From assembly GCF_900465055.1 (NCBI RefSeq), contig NZ_LS483250.1, forward strand, positions 4,369,652 to 4,433,651: a DNA stretch of 64,000 nucleotides, given 5' to 3'. A program made the position numbers and the translations under genes. Source of the DNA: Moritella yayanosii. GTDB lineage: Bacteria; Pseudomonadota; Gammaproteobacteria; Enterobacterales; Moritellaceae. The notes under the pieces are model-generated. The model ran no database searches. It worked only from the letters and a program-made list of their open reading frames with translations, and was not told where the DNA came from. Shown here in pieces: positions 17,182 to 26,767 of the stretch (its first letter is position 1; the number at the start of each line of letters is the position of its first letter).

Positions 17182-18084
17182 ATGAAAGAGCCAACGGTGA
17201 GTTTAGAACAATGGTATATCTTTAAGATTGTGGTTGAGCAGGGCAGCTTTCAGGGCGCGGCAGATTACTTAATTAAAAGCCAAAGTTCGATTAGTTATGC
17301 GATCCAGAAACTGCAAGATAACCTGGGTGTGCGTTTGTTTGAACAACAGGGCCGTCGCGCGGTTGTCACCGATATGGGTAAGAAGATGTTGATCCAAGCG
17401 GATGAGTTGTTAATGCAAGCGGCAAGTATCGAGCAATTGGCGGGGGAGTATAGTGCAGGCTGGGAGCCGTTGTTAAAAGTGATGACGACGCAACTTTTTC
17501 CACAGCAATTGTTAACTGACGTGCTGGTATTATTTGCGCAGCAATGCACGGTGACTAGCATTGATTTTCAGCAAGGTACGTTATCAGGGGTGACGGACGC
17601 CGCGACGTATGGCACGGCAGATCTTATTATTAGCAGTCAAATACCCACTGGATTTACGGGAGAGAAATTGTGTCCTGCACAATTATCGCGTTTTGTTCAT
17701 CATCAGCATCCGTTAGCCTTGTTAAATCGACCATTAACGCTGGCAGAATTAAAGTCCCATGCCCAAATTGTGATGAGTGATTCGAGTTCGCTTCGCAGTG
17801 TCGATGCTGGTTGGCTAGGGTCGCAACAGCGTTGGACGGTGAATAATTTTCAGGAGTCGCTTAGCTTGGTTAAACAGAGGTTAGGACATGCGACGTTACC
17901 CGTTAACCGCATCCAAGATGAATTAGCTAATGGTGAGCTAGTGGAACTGATCATCGAAGATCATGTGCGCCTTGATTTGTCGTTATACCTGGTATACGCC
18001 AATAAAAAAACCTTAGGCGTTGCAGGCTTGCTGTTTGCAAAACTATTAAAACAACAAGCCAAACAATATGTCATTGATATTTAG
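17182..18084 (+). CDS. LysR-family regulator, probably of azoR
   Basis: A 300-residue LysR protein with the HTH at about 10-65: YIFKIVVEQGSFQGAADYLI and SSISYAIQKLQDNLGVRLFE, then a substrate-binding domain that is rather short on conserved landmarks. TAAGGAG precedes two adjacent ATGs (17179, 17182); the second has the better spacing. The longer frame from 17131 begins with a hydrophobic stretch untypical of LysR. It is divergent from azoR and abuts the convergent argO with one base between stops. The effector is unknown. Confidence 0.85.
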   Translation: MKEPTVSLEQWYIFKIVVEQGSFQGAADYLIKSQSSISYAIQKLQDNLGVRLFEQQGRRAVVTDMGKKMLIQADELLMQAASIEQLAGEYSAGWEPLLKVMTTQLFPQQLLTDVLVLFAQQCTVTSIDFQQGTLSGVTDAATYGTADLIISSQIPTGFTGEKLCPAQLSRFVHHQHPLALLNRPLTLAELKSHAQIVMSDSSSLRSVDAGWLGSQQRWTVNNFQESLSLVKQRLGHATLPVNRIQDELANGELVELIIEDHVRLDLSLYLVYANKKTLGVAGLLFAKLLKQQAKQYVIDI

Positions 18085-18085
18085 C

Positions 18086-18697
18086 TCATGCTAAGTTGCG
18101 ATACAGACTACTGGCGATCACCCACATAATACCACCGACGGTGATGTTGATAATACGTTGTATTTTGGGTCGGTTGAGCCAGTTCGAAAACTTAGCTGCG
18201 CTAAAGGCGAGGCCATAAAACCATAAGGTTGAGGCTAAAATCGTCCCCGCAGTAAAAGCCAATCGGTTATCACCACTAAATTGATTACCGACACTGCCTA
18301 ACACCACCACAGTATCTAAATACACATGCGGGTTAAGTAAGGTGACCGCCAGCGTTGCCATTACCACCATTTTACGGGATTTATGGGTGCCATCTAACTC
18401 AGTTTTTCCGTATTGATACTGCCAGGCACTGCGGAACGACATGGCGCCATAAACCGATAAAAATACAATGCCACCCCAAGTGATAACCTGTAATAAGTCA
18501 GGGTTTAATGCCAACAAACTACCGGCACCAAACACACCAGCACTGATTAGCAAGGCATCACATAGAATACAGATACTGGCTGTTAACCAATGATGATTAC
18601 GCTTGATCCCTTGATTTAAAATATACGCATTTTGCGCGCCGATAGGGATGATCATACTGCCGCCAAGCAGTAGCCCTTGAATTGTTGCTGTTAGCAT
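18086..18697 (-). CDS. argO: LysE/ArgO-type basic amino acid exporter
   Basis: A 203-residue inner-membrane exporter of the LysE/ArgO family, which expels arginine, lysine or toxic analogues such as canavanine. It has about six membrane segments; the first carries the signature GGSMIIPIGAQNAYILNQGI, and LLNPHVYLDTVVVLGSVG near 119-136 is the second conserved block. It is divergent from an ArgP-like LysR, the same pairing as argP-argO in E. coli, so induction by excess arginine through ArgP is likely. It complements the arginine-degrading locus at 3.6-7.4 kb. Confidence 0.88.
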   Translation of the reverse strand: MLTATIQGLLLGGSMIIPIGAQNAYILNQGIKRNHHWLTASICILCDALLISAGVFGAGSLLALNPDLLQVITWGGIVFLSVYGAMSFRSAWQYQYGKTELDGTHKSRKMVVMATLAVTLLNPHVYLDTVVVLGSVGNQFSGDNRLAFTAGTILASTLWFYGLAFSAAKFSNWLNRPKIQRIINITVGGIMWVIASSLYRNLA

Positions 18698-18820
18698 AAT
18701 AAACCTCTAGAAGATGAGCTTTGGAGATTACAAAAATTAACGAGATAAGTATAATTAATAATAATTATGATTGATAAGTTAAGCTTATGTGTCGTGCAAG
18801 ATGACAAGAAGAGGGAAGAG

Positions 18821-19702
18821 ATGGTGGATTACAAATTACTCAATGCGTTACAGGTGGTGATTGAACAGCAAAGCTTTGAACGTGCTGCGAATGTATTGTG
18901 TATTTCCCAACCCGCAGTGTCTCAGCGTATTAAGTTATTGGAAGAGTATGTGGCGCAGCCTGTATTGATCCGTAGTCAACCGCTGGTGGCGACGGATATT
19001 GGTCAGCGTTTGTTAAAGCATTACAAACAAGTTCAGCATTTAGAAGCAGAATTACTACCCAGCATTAGCGCAACCTCGACAGATAAATCAGTAGTGATGG
19101 CGATTGCAGTGAATGCTGACAGTTTAGCAACCTGGTTTATCCCCGCACTCGCACCATTATTAAAACAATATCCCATTGAACTTAACTTACACATCATGGA
19201 TGAAGCGAGAACATTGGAAAAAGTGAAAGCGGGGGAGGCATTTGGCGCGCTGAGTTTACAAAGCAAGCCCTTGCCGGGTTGTGAAGCGACGCTATTGGGT
19301 GAGCTTAATTATGCGCTGGTGGCAACACCTGAGTTCGTGCAGCAGTATCTACCACAGGGGATCACGCAGCAAGCTTTGCGTAAAGCACCTGCGGTTTCAT
19401 TTGATCACAAAGACGATATGCACATTAAGTTTATCGAGCAGCATTTTAATTTAGCGGGTGGCAGTTACCCTTGTCATATCGTGCGTTCATCAGAAGCGTT
19501 TGTCGCCATGGCCAATGCGGGGGTGGCTTACTGCTTGATCCCGGAATTACAAATTGCAGATGAATTGATTTCTGGGAAATTGGTCAGAATAACAGAGACT
19601 CATTTAACCATACCACTTTACTGGCATCGTTGGATCCTGTTAAAAGGATTATATAAACAAGTCTCAGAACAGATTATCGCGGCCGCTAAACAAACCATGT
19701 AG
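18821..19702 (+). CDS. argP: ArgP/IciA-type LysR regulator
   Basis: A 293-residue LysR protein close to ArgP: VDYKLLNALQVVIEQQSFER and ANVLCISQPAVSQRIKLLEE form the HTH, followed by QPVLIRSQPLVATDIGQRLL, which is characteristic of ArgP. ATG 18821 is chosen because GAGGGAAGAG precedes it and it matches the ArgP start; the upstream extension to 18767 is not conserved-looking. ArgP activates argO on binding arginine and represses or stalls with lysine. The divergent exporter fits. A run of ten G lies just past the stop. Confidence 0.9.
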   Translation: MVDYKLLNALQVVIEQQSFERAANVLCISQPAVSQRIKLLEEYVAQPVLIRSQPLVATDIGQRLLKHYKQVQHLEAELLPSISATSTDKSVVMAIAVNADSLATWFIPALAPLLKQYPIELNLHIMDEARTLEKVKAGEAFGALSLQSKPLPGCEATLLGELNYALVATPEFVQQYLPQGITQQALRKAPAVSFDHKDDMHIKFIEQHFNLAGGSYPCHIVRSSEAFVAMANAGVAYCLIPELQIADELISGKLVRITETHLTIPLYWHRWILLKGLYKQVSEQIIAAAKQTM

Positions 19703-19711
19703 TGATACGAT

Positions 19712-19721
19712 GGGGGGGGGG
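19712..19721. repeat. homopolymer of ten G
   Basis: Ten consecutive G between argP and the small membrane gene. Such tracts are slippage-prone; here it lies outside any recognised reading frame. Confidence 0.9.
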
Positions 19722-19764
19722 CGATAGCGTTAGTACAGGAGATTAGGTGTTAGTTTAACCTGTT

Positions 19765-19932
19765 TTAGCTTCGATTAAATACTTCGGCGGCATGACGAAA
19801 AATAGTACTAATTAGGTTGATGACGGCCTCGATAAGTTCTAGGCTGTTTTGCCCTGTCGCGTAGCCATATAAAACAATCAGCGCTAAAAATATAAAAAAA
19901 GGTGACATGGTTTTAATGAATAATTCAAACAT
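19765..19932 (-). CDS. small single-span membrane protein, function unknown
   Basis: A 55-residue protein begins MFELFIKTMSPFFIFLALIV and has one hydrophobic segment near 8-28, followed by a short polar region and the amphipathic helix LELIEAVINLISTIFRHAAE. ATG 19932 is preferred over 19974 because GCGGAG lies 7 bases upstream. I do not recognise the family. Size, one membrane span and an amphipathic tail are features of both small regulatory membrane proteins and small toxins. No antitoxin or antisense RNA is apparent. Confidence 0.55.
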   Translation of the reverse strand: MFELFIKTMSPFFIFLALIVLYGYATGQNSLELIEAVINLISTIFRHAAEVFNRS

Positions 19933-20131
19933 GGATAACTCCGCAAGTAAGTTATGTGGGTCGAACACTTCCATGTAAGTAAGCTGAAAGTATAATTGAT
20001 ATTCAAATATTCGCCCGTTTATTCATCTTTTATTCGTGAAGCGAATGACTGACTATGCTCAATAACATAGTCAGTCAACAACATAACCAGTCAAATTTAG
20101 CGGTGAGGTTAACGTTGCATCGACGCTTTAA

Positions 20132-21586
20132 TTAACAGCCTGGGCCACAATCCATGCAATGTTTAATCATATCAGGCCCTAGGTGTAGTTTGGCATTGAG
20201 ATCACGTAATGCTGTTCTAACACCTTCTTCAATGACAGGGTGGTAGAATGGCATGTCTAGCATTTCTGAAACTGTCATTTTTTGTTGATGTGCCCATGCT
20301 AATAAATGCGCTAAATGCTCTGCATCTGGGCCTATCATTTCAGCGCCTAAGAACCGACCTGTACCGTGTTCAGCATAAACATGCAGTAATCCCTTGTTAC
20401 GTAGCATTACACGTGAGCGACCTTGGTTTTCGAACGACACACTACCGGTTTCAAAACAACCACAATTACCTAAACGTGCAATGATCTGTTTATAGGTTTC
20501 ACCGACCATGGCAATTTGCGGGTCTGTAAATACGGCTGAAATAACGCTGCGGCGCAGACCCGCTCTAATTTGTGGGAAACGACCCGCGTTATCACCGGCA
20601 ATCCGTGCTTGGTCAGCCGCTTCGTGCAACAGCGGGATCTGGTTACTGGCATCACCAGAAATAAAGATATTTTCTACCGATGTTTGCATGGTGTAATAAT
20701 CAGCTGTGGGTACACCACGTTCATCTAATTCTAGCGTGGTATTCTGCAGACCTATTTTATCTACATTTGGACGGCGACCAGTCGCAGCAAGTACGTATTC
20801 AACATTAACGGTTTGCAGTGCTTGTTTATCATCGAGGTATTTAATTTCGACATGATCACCCTGACGCTTCATGCTTTCTATTTTTACGTCTGCATCAAGG
20901 TAGAATTCTTCGTTAAATGTTTTGTTCGCATACGCCATTACTGTCGGGTCGGTTAATGGACCGACTTGACCACCTAAACCGAACATAATAACCTCAACAC
21001 CTAAGCGTTTAAGTGATTGACCGAGCTCTAAACCAATAACGCCGGGACCAAATACCGCGATTGATTTTGGTAAATCATCCCAGTCAAAGACATCATCATT
21101 GATCACTAGGCGATCGCCTAACTCATTCCATACTGCTGGATAAGCAGGACGTGATCCTGTGGCGATCACAATACGTTTGGCGTTAATTTGGGTGTGGTCA
21201 TCGACGAGTAACGTATTGTTGTTTAAAAATTTTGCGTAGCCAGACACTTTATCGTGCTCTGGGATCTCGTCAACGCCTTCTAAAACAAAGCCAACAAAAC
21301 GGTCGCGTTCTCGCTTAATTCGCGCCATCACTTCGACACCGTTAATGATCGTTTCACCCTGTGGGTGGATACCAAAACTGGGCGCTTTTTTAATTTGGTG
21401 GACACTTTCTGCCGCGGCGATAAGCAGTTTTGATGGCATACAACCAACCCGCGCACAGGTAGTGCCATATGGACCACCTTCGATGATTACGACACTTTCT
21501 GAATGTGCTTTTGCTGCGCGGTATGCGCCAAGTCCTGCTGTACCACCACCAATAACTGCTACATCTACATTTATCATCTTCATCAT
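20132..21586 (-). CDS. FAD-dependent pyridine nucleotide-disulfide oxidoreductase with Cys-rich tail
   Basis: A 484-residue class I flavin disulfide reductase of the dihydrolipoamide dehydrogenase type. It has the FAD fold VAVIGGGTAGLGAYRAA, the redox disulfide GTTCARVGCMPSKLL (Cys43 and Cys48), the NAD fold IAVFGPGVIGLELGQSL near 176-192, IFISGDASNQIPLLHEA near 313-329, and a C-terminal HPVIEEG active-site His-Glu. The end is unusual: MIKHCMDCGPGC adds three cysteines in the last eight residues, as in enzymes that relay electrons to an outside disulfide or metal. No 2-oxoacid dehydrogenase genes are near, so it is not the ordinary lpd. AGGAC precedes the ATG. Substrate unknown. Confidence 0.85.
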   Translation of the reverse strand: MMKMINVDVAVIGGGTAGLGAYRAAKAHSESVVIIEGGPYGTTCARVGCMPSKLLIAAAESVHQIKKAPSFGIHPQGETIINGVEVMARIKRERDRFVGFVLEGVDEIPEHDKVSGYAKFLNNNTLLVDDHTQINAKRIVIATGSRPAYPAVWNELGDRLVINDDVFDWDDLPKSIAVFGPGVIGLELGQSLKRLGVEVIMFGLGGQVGPLTDPTVMAYANKTFNEEFYLDADVKIESMKRQGDHVEIKYLDDKQALQTVNVEYVLAATGRRPNVDKIGLQNTTLELDERGVPTADYYTMQTSVENIFISGDASNQIPLLHEAADQARIAGDNAGRFPQIRAGLRRSVISAVFTDPQIAMVGETYKQIIARLGNCGCFETGSVSFENQGRSRVMLRNKGLLHVYAEHGTGRFLGAEMIGPDAEHLAHLLAWAHQQKMTVSEMLDMPFYHPVIEEGVRTALRDLNAKLHLGPDMIKHCMDCGPGC

Positions 21587-22064
21587 TTAGTCCTAGAAAG
21601 CGTATGGCGAAAACGGGTGTCGTTTGTCGCGCTTATTTTAGTGAAAATTTGGGCACGAAGTAGATACCTCGTGTTGATGCCGCTATTATGCACAATAAAG
21701 TTAGATAGCTATAATCGATTAAAGTTAATTATTTGATAGGTTGTAGCTATTAACTTGTTGTGTGAGTTTCATCAATGCCATTTGCTAAAACTATCGGATA
21801 AATATAGATATTCGTTATTAATCGTAGCTATATGAAAGATAAATCGTTGCTTTTAATTTCGTTTACTTTTGTTTTTTCGTTTAAAGCTTGAAAGTAATTT
21901 TTTAAACTGATAATGTAAGTCTATCGTTCATTACTCTTCCGTTATCTGAATGTCTTCATATACGGTGGCATAATGAAAGTAATGAACAACCAAATTATGT
22001 TGAATGTACCGTACACATTTAGCGATCCTATATAGTGGTAATCAGTTTTATTGGAGAGAGTTTA
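21587..22064. other. intergenic, no gene seen
   Basis: AT-rich divergent promoter region between the flavin reductase and the RpiB-like gene. No open frame, tRNA or strong hairpin stands out. Confidence 0.6.
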
Positions 22065-22703
22065 ATGAAAATCGCACTGATGATGGAAAACAGCCAAGCA
22101 CCTAAAAATGCAACGGTACTCAATGAATTAACAGCGGTTGCTTCTGAAAAGAATTATTCTGTTTTTAACGTAGGTATGTCAGATGAAAATGATCATCACC
22201 TTACTTATGTTCACCTTGGTATCATGGCGAGTATTCTAATCAACTCTAAAGCTGTTGATTTTATTGTGACTGGTTGTGGTACAGGTCAAGGGGCGATGAT
22301 GTCACTAAACTTACACCCTGGTGTTATTTGTGGTTACTGTCTCGATCCTGCTGACGCGTTCTTATTTTCACAAATTAATAATGGTAATGCATTATCTTTA
22401 GCCTATGCAAAAGGCTTTGGTTGGGGGGCTGAATTAAACGTTCGCTATATTTTTGAAAAAGCATTTACGGGTGTGAAAGGTGAAGGTTACCCAATCGAGC
22501 GTAAAGCGCCACAAGTTGAAAACGCAGGTATCTTAAGTCAAGTGAAAGCGGCCGTAACAAAAGAAAATTATCTCGATACATTGCGCGCTATTGACCCTAC
22601 ATTGATTAAAACAGCAGTCACGGGCGAGCGTTTCCAACAATGTTTCTTTGATAACTGTCAAGATCAAGAAATTGAAGCCTTTGTACGCGAAATCCTAGCG
22701 TAG
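22065..22703 (+). CDS. RpiB/LacAB-family sugar-phosphate isomerase
   Basis: A 212-residue protein of the RpiB/LacA/LacB fold, which interconverts aldose and ketose phosphates. It starts MKIALMMENSQAPKNATVLN, carries VDFIVTGCGTGQGAMMSLNL near 66-85 with the catalytic Cys in CGTGQG, and NNGNALSLAYAKGFGWGAEL near 107-126. It is longer than RpiB (about 150), with a roughly 70-residue C-terminal extension ending DQEIEAFVREILA, so it may act on a different sugar. ATG 22065 is chosen since GGAGAGAG lies 5-8 bases before it. It is a single gene; the TnpB element begins about 70 bases downstream. Confidence 0.8.
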   Translation: MKIALMMENSQAPKNATVLNELTAVASEKNYSVFNVGMSDENDHHLTYVHLGIMASILINSKAVDFIVTGCGTGQGAMMSLNLHPGVICGYCLDPADAFLFSQINNGNALSLAYAKGFGWGAELNVRYIFEKAFTGVKGEGYPIERKAPQVENAGILSQVKAAVTKENYLDTLRAIDPTLIKTAVTGERFQQCFFDNCQDQEIEAFVREILA

Positions 22704-22918
22704 TTTTAGCTATTCCAAGGTATGGTACTGCTATGATAAGGATATTGTAGTAGTGCTGTTTTATCATCTTTGACGTAAAACCCCGTCATTTATGTCGGGA
22801 ATGTAAGTCGTTATTGCGAAGCAATAAGCGCTCTGGCCTTTATTCTGTTGACATACAAAGTGACAAGGTCTAAATTTAGAACTTGATACTGGAATTACAT
22901 ACAGTCAAATAGGGTGTT

Positions 22919-24019
22919 ATGTTGAAGTTAATCGCGTACAAATACAGATTTTACCCGAATAACGAGCAAGCAGTCATGCTTTCTCAGACATTTGGCTGTG
23001 TACGTGTCGCCTATAATTCAGCATTGGCGTTTTCTAAAGAGCAGCATGAACTAGGCAATAAAACCAATTATAACGATTGGAGTAAGAACCTCACTCAGCT
23101 TAAAAAGAACCCCGATTTTTTGTGGCTGAAAGACGTATCAAGCGTGCCCTTACAACAGGCGTTAAAACACCTTAACAACGGTTTTCAGTCCTTTTTTAAG
23201 TCAGGGTTTGGTTACCCTAAATTTAAATCAAAGCATAATTATCAATCAGCCAGTTACATGAGTAACGGGTTCAAATGGGATGCAGATAAACAATCATTAT
23301 TACTCGCTAAAATGAAGCAACCGCTTAAAATAAAGTGGTCGCGCTACTTCACTGGAAAACCAAGTTCACTTACCGTATCCAAGACTAAATCAGGTAAGTA
23401 TTTTGTTTCAATATTAGTGAAAGAAGCGATAAAACAGCTGCCGATTGTTAATAAAACGGTCGGTGTCGATGTTGGCATTAAAGATTTAGCGATCTGCTCG
23501 GATGGCGTTAAATTTAACAACCCGCGCTTAACAAATCGATATGCCCAAAAACTCGCTAAGGCTTCACGAAAATTAGCGAAAAGAAAAAAAGGCTCTCGCA
23601 ATTTCAAAAAGCAAAAGCTTGTTATTGCTAAGATCCACGAAAAGATAGCGAATTCCCGTAGAGACTTTACGCATAAAATGACGTCGACACTTATAAACGA
23701 AAACCAAGTGATAGGGATCGAGTCATTGAAAGTCAAAAATATGGTGAAAAATCGCAAGTTGGCAAAGCATCTCCATGATGCTAATTTCGGTGAAATAGCA
23801 AGGCAGTTAGAATATAAGGCTGATTGGTACGGGCGTAAATTATCAGCTATTAGCCAGTGGTTTCCTTCGTCTAAAATGTGCAGCGAGTGTGGTGCGTTAT
23901 ACGCTGGGCAGTGGTCATTAGCGATCAGGACGTGGACTTGCGCATGCGGCGCTGTTCACGATAGAGATCATAATGCTGCTATCAATATCCATAAAGAGGG
24001 ATTAAGACTAGCAGCTTAA
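22919..24019 (+). CDS. tnpB: TnpB, RNA-guided nuclease of an IS605-family element
   Basis: A 366-residue TnpB. The N-terminal HTH-like part begins MLKLIAYKYRFYPNNEQAVM. The RuvC-like nuclease carries Asp in VGVDVGIKDLAICSDG near 182, Glu in VIGIESLKVKNM near 264, and Asp in VHDRDHNAAINIH near 347. The zinc finger is formed by CSECG and CACG near 320-342. All catalytic residues are present and the length is normal (about 360-400), so the nuclease may be active. TnpB uses an RNA from its own right end to cut DNA beside a short adjacent motif, which maintains the element. No tnpA is present. Confidence 0.93.
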   Translation: MLKLIAYKYRFYPNNEQAVMLSQTFGCVRVAYNSALAFSKEQHELGNKTNYNDWSKNLTQLKKNPDFLWLKDVSSVPLQQALKHLNNGFQSFFKSGFGYPKFKSKHNYQSASYMSNGFKWDADKQSLLLAKMKQPLKIKWSRYFTGKPSSLTVSKTKSGKYFVSILVKEAIKQLPIVNKTVGVDVGIKDLAICSDGVKFNNPRLTNRYAQKLAKASRKLAKRKKGSRNFKKQKLVIAKIHEKIANSRRDFTHKMTSTLINENQVIGIESLKVKNMVKNRKLAKHLHDANFGEIARQLEYKADWYGRKLSAISQWFPSSKMCSECGALYAGQWSLAIRTWTCACGAVHDRDHNAAINIHKEGLRLAA

Positions 24020-24154
24020 ATAATTTGTGGCGGTAGGTAGTACCGACACGTTAAATGCTTGTAAGAGGTTTTAGAAGACTAACGCAATTTAATATTGCAA
24101 TGCCTAAACCGTAGACGACAAGAATCCCCTTGCTTTAGCTAGGGGGTACTTCAA
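24020..24154 (+). ncRNA. putative omega RNA scaffold at the element's right end
   Basis: In this family the guide RNA comes from the 3' end of tnpB through the right end, with the guide taken from flanking DNA. Here 135 bases follow the stop codon, with hairpins GTAGGTAGTAC and CCCC/GGGG. The guide would begin after 24154 (TTTTTCACTGTT). Position by analogy; no transcript evidence. Confidence 0.5.
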
Positions 24155-24235
24155 TTTTTCACTGTTATAAGCATCAATAAAGATGAGCAATTTGGTTGCT
24201 AAACGACTCGCTCACCTCTTCTTCAAGGGGTTAAA

Positions 24236-26683
24236 TTATGCGCCTTGTGGTGGTGTAAACGCGGTTAAACTTGGTGCTTTACCTGTGTATTTTTCAATTT
24301 TCACTAGTGATGAATTAGCCGCACAACCATTGGCTAGCTGTGATGTCGGAATATCATTAGTCAACACGTTTGGATTACCATTTTTACAGATACCATTTGG
24401 TTTATCTAAATCCAGCCAAGCCCCTTCATGGATACAAACAGAACCTTGTTTGATAATATTGGCGACTAAAGCGCCAACTAATACTTCACCACGATGATTA
24501 AAAGCGCGTACTAAATCACCATGTTTGATCCCGCGTGCGGCGGCGTCTGCAGGGTGTATGGTGATCGGCTCACGATTAGCAATCGCATAGAGTTCACGTA
24601 GTTTTGCATAATTTAACTGACTGTGTAAACGATGTGCAGCATGTGATGTCATTAACTGTAATTCACCTTCTTTAGCGCTACCTACCCATTCGGTTGGTGC
24701 TAACCATGTTGGGTGAGCAGGGCAATCTTGATAGCCGTAACCTTCGATGGTTTTAGAGAAGATCTCTATTTTACCACTTGGTGTACCTAACGGGTTCATG
24801 ATCGGATCTTTACGGAATGCGGCATGACGAACAAATTTAGTGTTCTTTTTATTCACTTTCATTTCAATAAGTTCGTTTTTCTTCCAGAATGAACCAAACT
24901 TAGGCATATATACACGTGCTTTTACTGCGCCTTTTTGTGCTTGTGTATAGAAACCTTTCAGCCAATCCATTTCTGACTTACCTTCAGTAAATACGTCACG
25001 GCCACCGGGTTTAATTAATTCAGCCATATCTGCAAATACGTCAAAATCATTACGAGCTTCAAATTGTGGTTTAACCACCTGCTTCATCGGAATCAGATGT
25101 TGATTGCTGTAGTCACCTGTCATGGTAAGATCATTACGTTCGAAAGAAGTAGTGATCGGCAAGACGATATCTGCGTGTTTTGCCGCAGCTGTCCAATAGG
25201 GTTCTGAGATCACGATCATTTCAGGCTTTTGCCAAGCTTTAATCAGACGATTAACGTCTTGATGATGGGTGAAGTTACCGCCGCCTGCCCACCAGATCAT
25301 TTTGATATCAGGAAAACTCAGTTCATGGCCATTATGTTGGTATTTTTTATTTGGCGATTCTAAGGCTTCGACAATGCGAGCAACAGGGAGGCTATTTACT
25401 GCTCCAGATACCGCCCAATCATTACCTGCTGATGAACCACCGCCGAGAGTGGATGAAATTGCAGGAAGTATGCCACCGTTACGAGTCGGGTTGCCACCAT
25501 TAGAATAATGGTAAGATAAACCAAAACCACCCCCTTCTAGACCTATTTGACCAAGCATAGCGGCGAGTGTTGCCATCATCCAGTGCTTTTGCTCACCATA
25601 CTGCTGGCGCTGCATACCCCAGCCGCCCATCAGCATAGTACGGTTTTGACTGAATATATTTGCTAATGCTTCGAGTTGTTTAACGGATACGCCGCAGATA
25701 TTCTCTGCCCAAGCTGCCGTTTTAGCAACACCATCTTTTTTACCTAATAAATATTCTTCAAATTTATCATACCCAAACGTATATTTAGTTAAGAAGTCTA
25801 CATCATGTTGTTTTTTAGAGACTAAGGTATGGGCGATACCCAGCATCATTGCCACGTCAGTACCGGGATGAGGGGCAACCCACAGTGCTTTATCCCCAAA
25901 GAACTCAATGGTTTCTGATTTCATCGGGTCGATAGCGATAATAGTTTTACCTGATTTTTTCAGTTTGTGGAAGAATTCTAATCCCGATTCATCTGTTGAG
26001 CTCCAAGCAATTTTAAGGGTGTTTAATGGGTTGATACCCCACATAACCACCACATCACTGTGCTCTAAAATAACAGGGTGGGTTGTCTGTTGCTCATACA
26101 CTTCAATTGAGCCCATTACGTGCGGCATAATAACTTGTGCCGCACCTGTTGAATAATCTCCTAAATGACCTGAGTAACCGCCAGCCATACTCATGTAGCG
26201 TTGTAGTAATGTTTGGGCTTTGTGTAACACGCCACTTGAACGCCAGCCATATGAACCAGCAAAAATTGCAGCTGGGCCATGTTCGTTACGAATTCGAGAT
26301 TGTTGCTCGTGGATCAATTGATATGCTTTGTCCCAAGATACGCGAACAAATTCATCGTTACCACGTTTACCATCTGGTTTACCTGGTGTTGCTAAGAAGC
26401 CTTTACGTACCATAGGGTATTTGATACGGGCTTGAGTATGGACTTGGTCGGCAGCCGTTGTTTGCAAGCTGTTAGGCACTGTTTTTGCTAGTGCGCCTTT
26501 GGATGAAACAATGCGGCCATCTTTCGTTTTAACTTGCATTGCTCCCCAGCGACCTGCAGTCAGGATCGGAGAGTCTTTGCCTTTTGCTGCAAATGCGGGC
26601 AGCGGTGTTACTGACGTAATCGCTGCAGCACCAGTTGTTAATACTGCGCTTTTGAGAAATCCACGACGAGAAAATCCAGTCAT
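24236..26683 (-). CDS. torA: trimethylamine-N-oxide reductase, molybdenum subunit
   Basis: TorA reduces TMAO to trimethylamine in the periplasm as a terminal oxidase, a common trait in marine bacteria. The 815-residue protein starts [20 protein letters not shown], a twin-arginine signal peptide, and has the bis-MGD reductase features: [38 protein letters not shown] with the Mo-ligand Ser, and WNPLNT-type [16 protein letters not shown] 26683 is preferred over 26746 since AAGGAATAG precedes it and the twin-arginine motif then sits at residues 5-11. It follows the TorC-like cytochrome gene with an 84-base gap, so a torCA operon is likely. torR, torS, torT and torD are not in this window. Confidence 0.94.
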   Translation of the reverse strand: MTGFSRRGFLKSAVLTTGAAAITSVTPLPAFAAKGKDSPILTAGRWGAMQVKTKDGRIVSSKGALAKTVPNSLQTTAADQVHTQARIKYPMVRKGFLATPGKPDGKRGNDEFVRVSWDKAYQLIHEQQSRIRNEHGPAAIFAGSYGWRSSGVLHKAQTLLQRYMSMAGGYSGHLGDYSTGAAQVIMPHVMGSIEVYEQQTTHPVILEHSDVVVMWGINPLNTLKIAWSSTDESGLEFFHKLKKSGKTIIAIDPMKSETIEFFGDKALWVAPHPGTDVAMMLGIAHTLVSKKQHDVDFLTKYTFGYDKFEEYLLGKKDGVAKTAAWAENICGVSVKQLEALANIFSQNRTMLMGGWGMQRQQYGEQKHWMMATLAAMLGQIGLEGGGFGLSYHYSNGGNPTRNGGILPAISSTLGGGSSAGNDWAVSGAVNSLPVARIVEALESPNKKYQHNGHELSFPDIKMIWWAGGGNFTHHQDVNRLIKAWQKPEMIVISEPYWTAAAKHADIVLPITTSFERNDLTMTGDYSNQHLIPMKQVVKPQFEARNDFDVFADMAELIKPGGRDVFTEGKSEMDWLKGFYTQAQKGAVKARVYMPKFGSFWKKNELIEMKVNKKNTKFVRHAAFRKDPIMNPLGTPSGKIEIFSKTIEGYGYQDCPAHPTWLAPTEWVGSAKEGELQLMTSHAAHRLHSQLNYAKLRELYAIANREPITIHPADAAARGIKHGDLVRAFNHRGEVLVGALVANIIKQGSVCIHEGAWLDLDKPNGICKNGNPNVLTNDIPTSQLANGCAANSSLVKIEKYTGKAPSLTAFTPPQGA

Positions 26684-26767
26684 AATTCTATTCCTTATCA
26701 TTATATTTGACGTAATAATTTTCGAAAATAGACAACCAACAATCACTTGATGTATTGGCGATATAAA

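Larger units (their letters stand above)
22771..24154 (+). mobile_element. TnpB-only IS605/IS1341-type element
   Basis: About 1.38 kb. The left end has the hairpin CCCCGTCATTTATGTCGGG (22781-22799). The right end has CCCC-TTGCTTTAGCTA-GGGG and finishes GGGGGTACTTCAA at 24154, the usual subterminal hairpin form of this family. It carries tnpB but no tnpA, so movement would need a Y1 transposase from elsewhere. End positions are estimated from the hairpins. It sits between the RpiB-like gene and torA. Confidence 0.75.
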
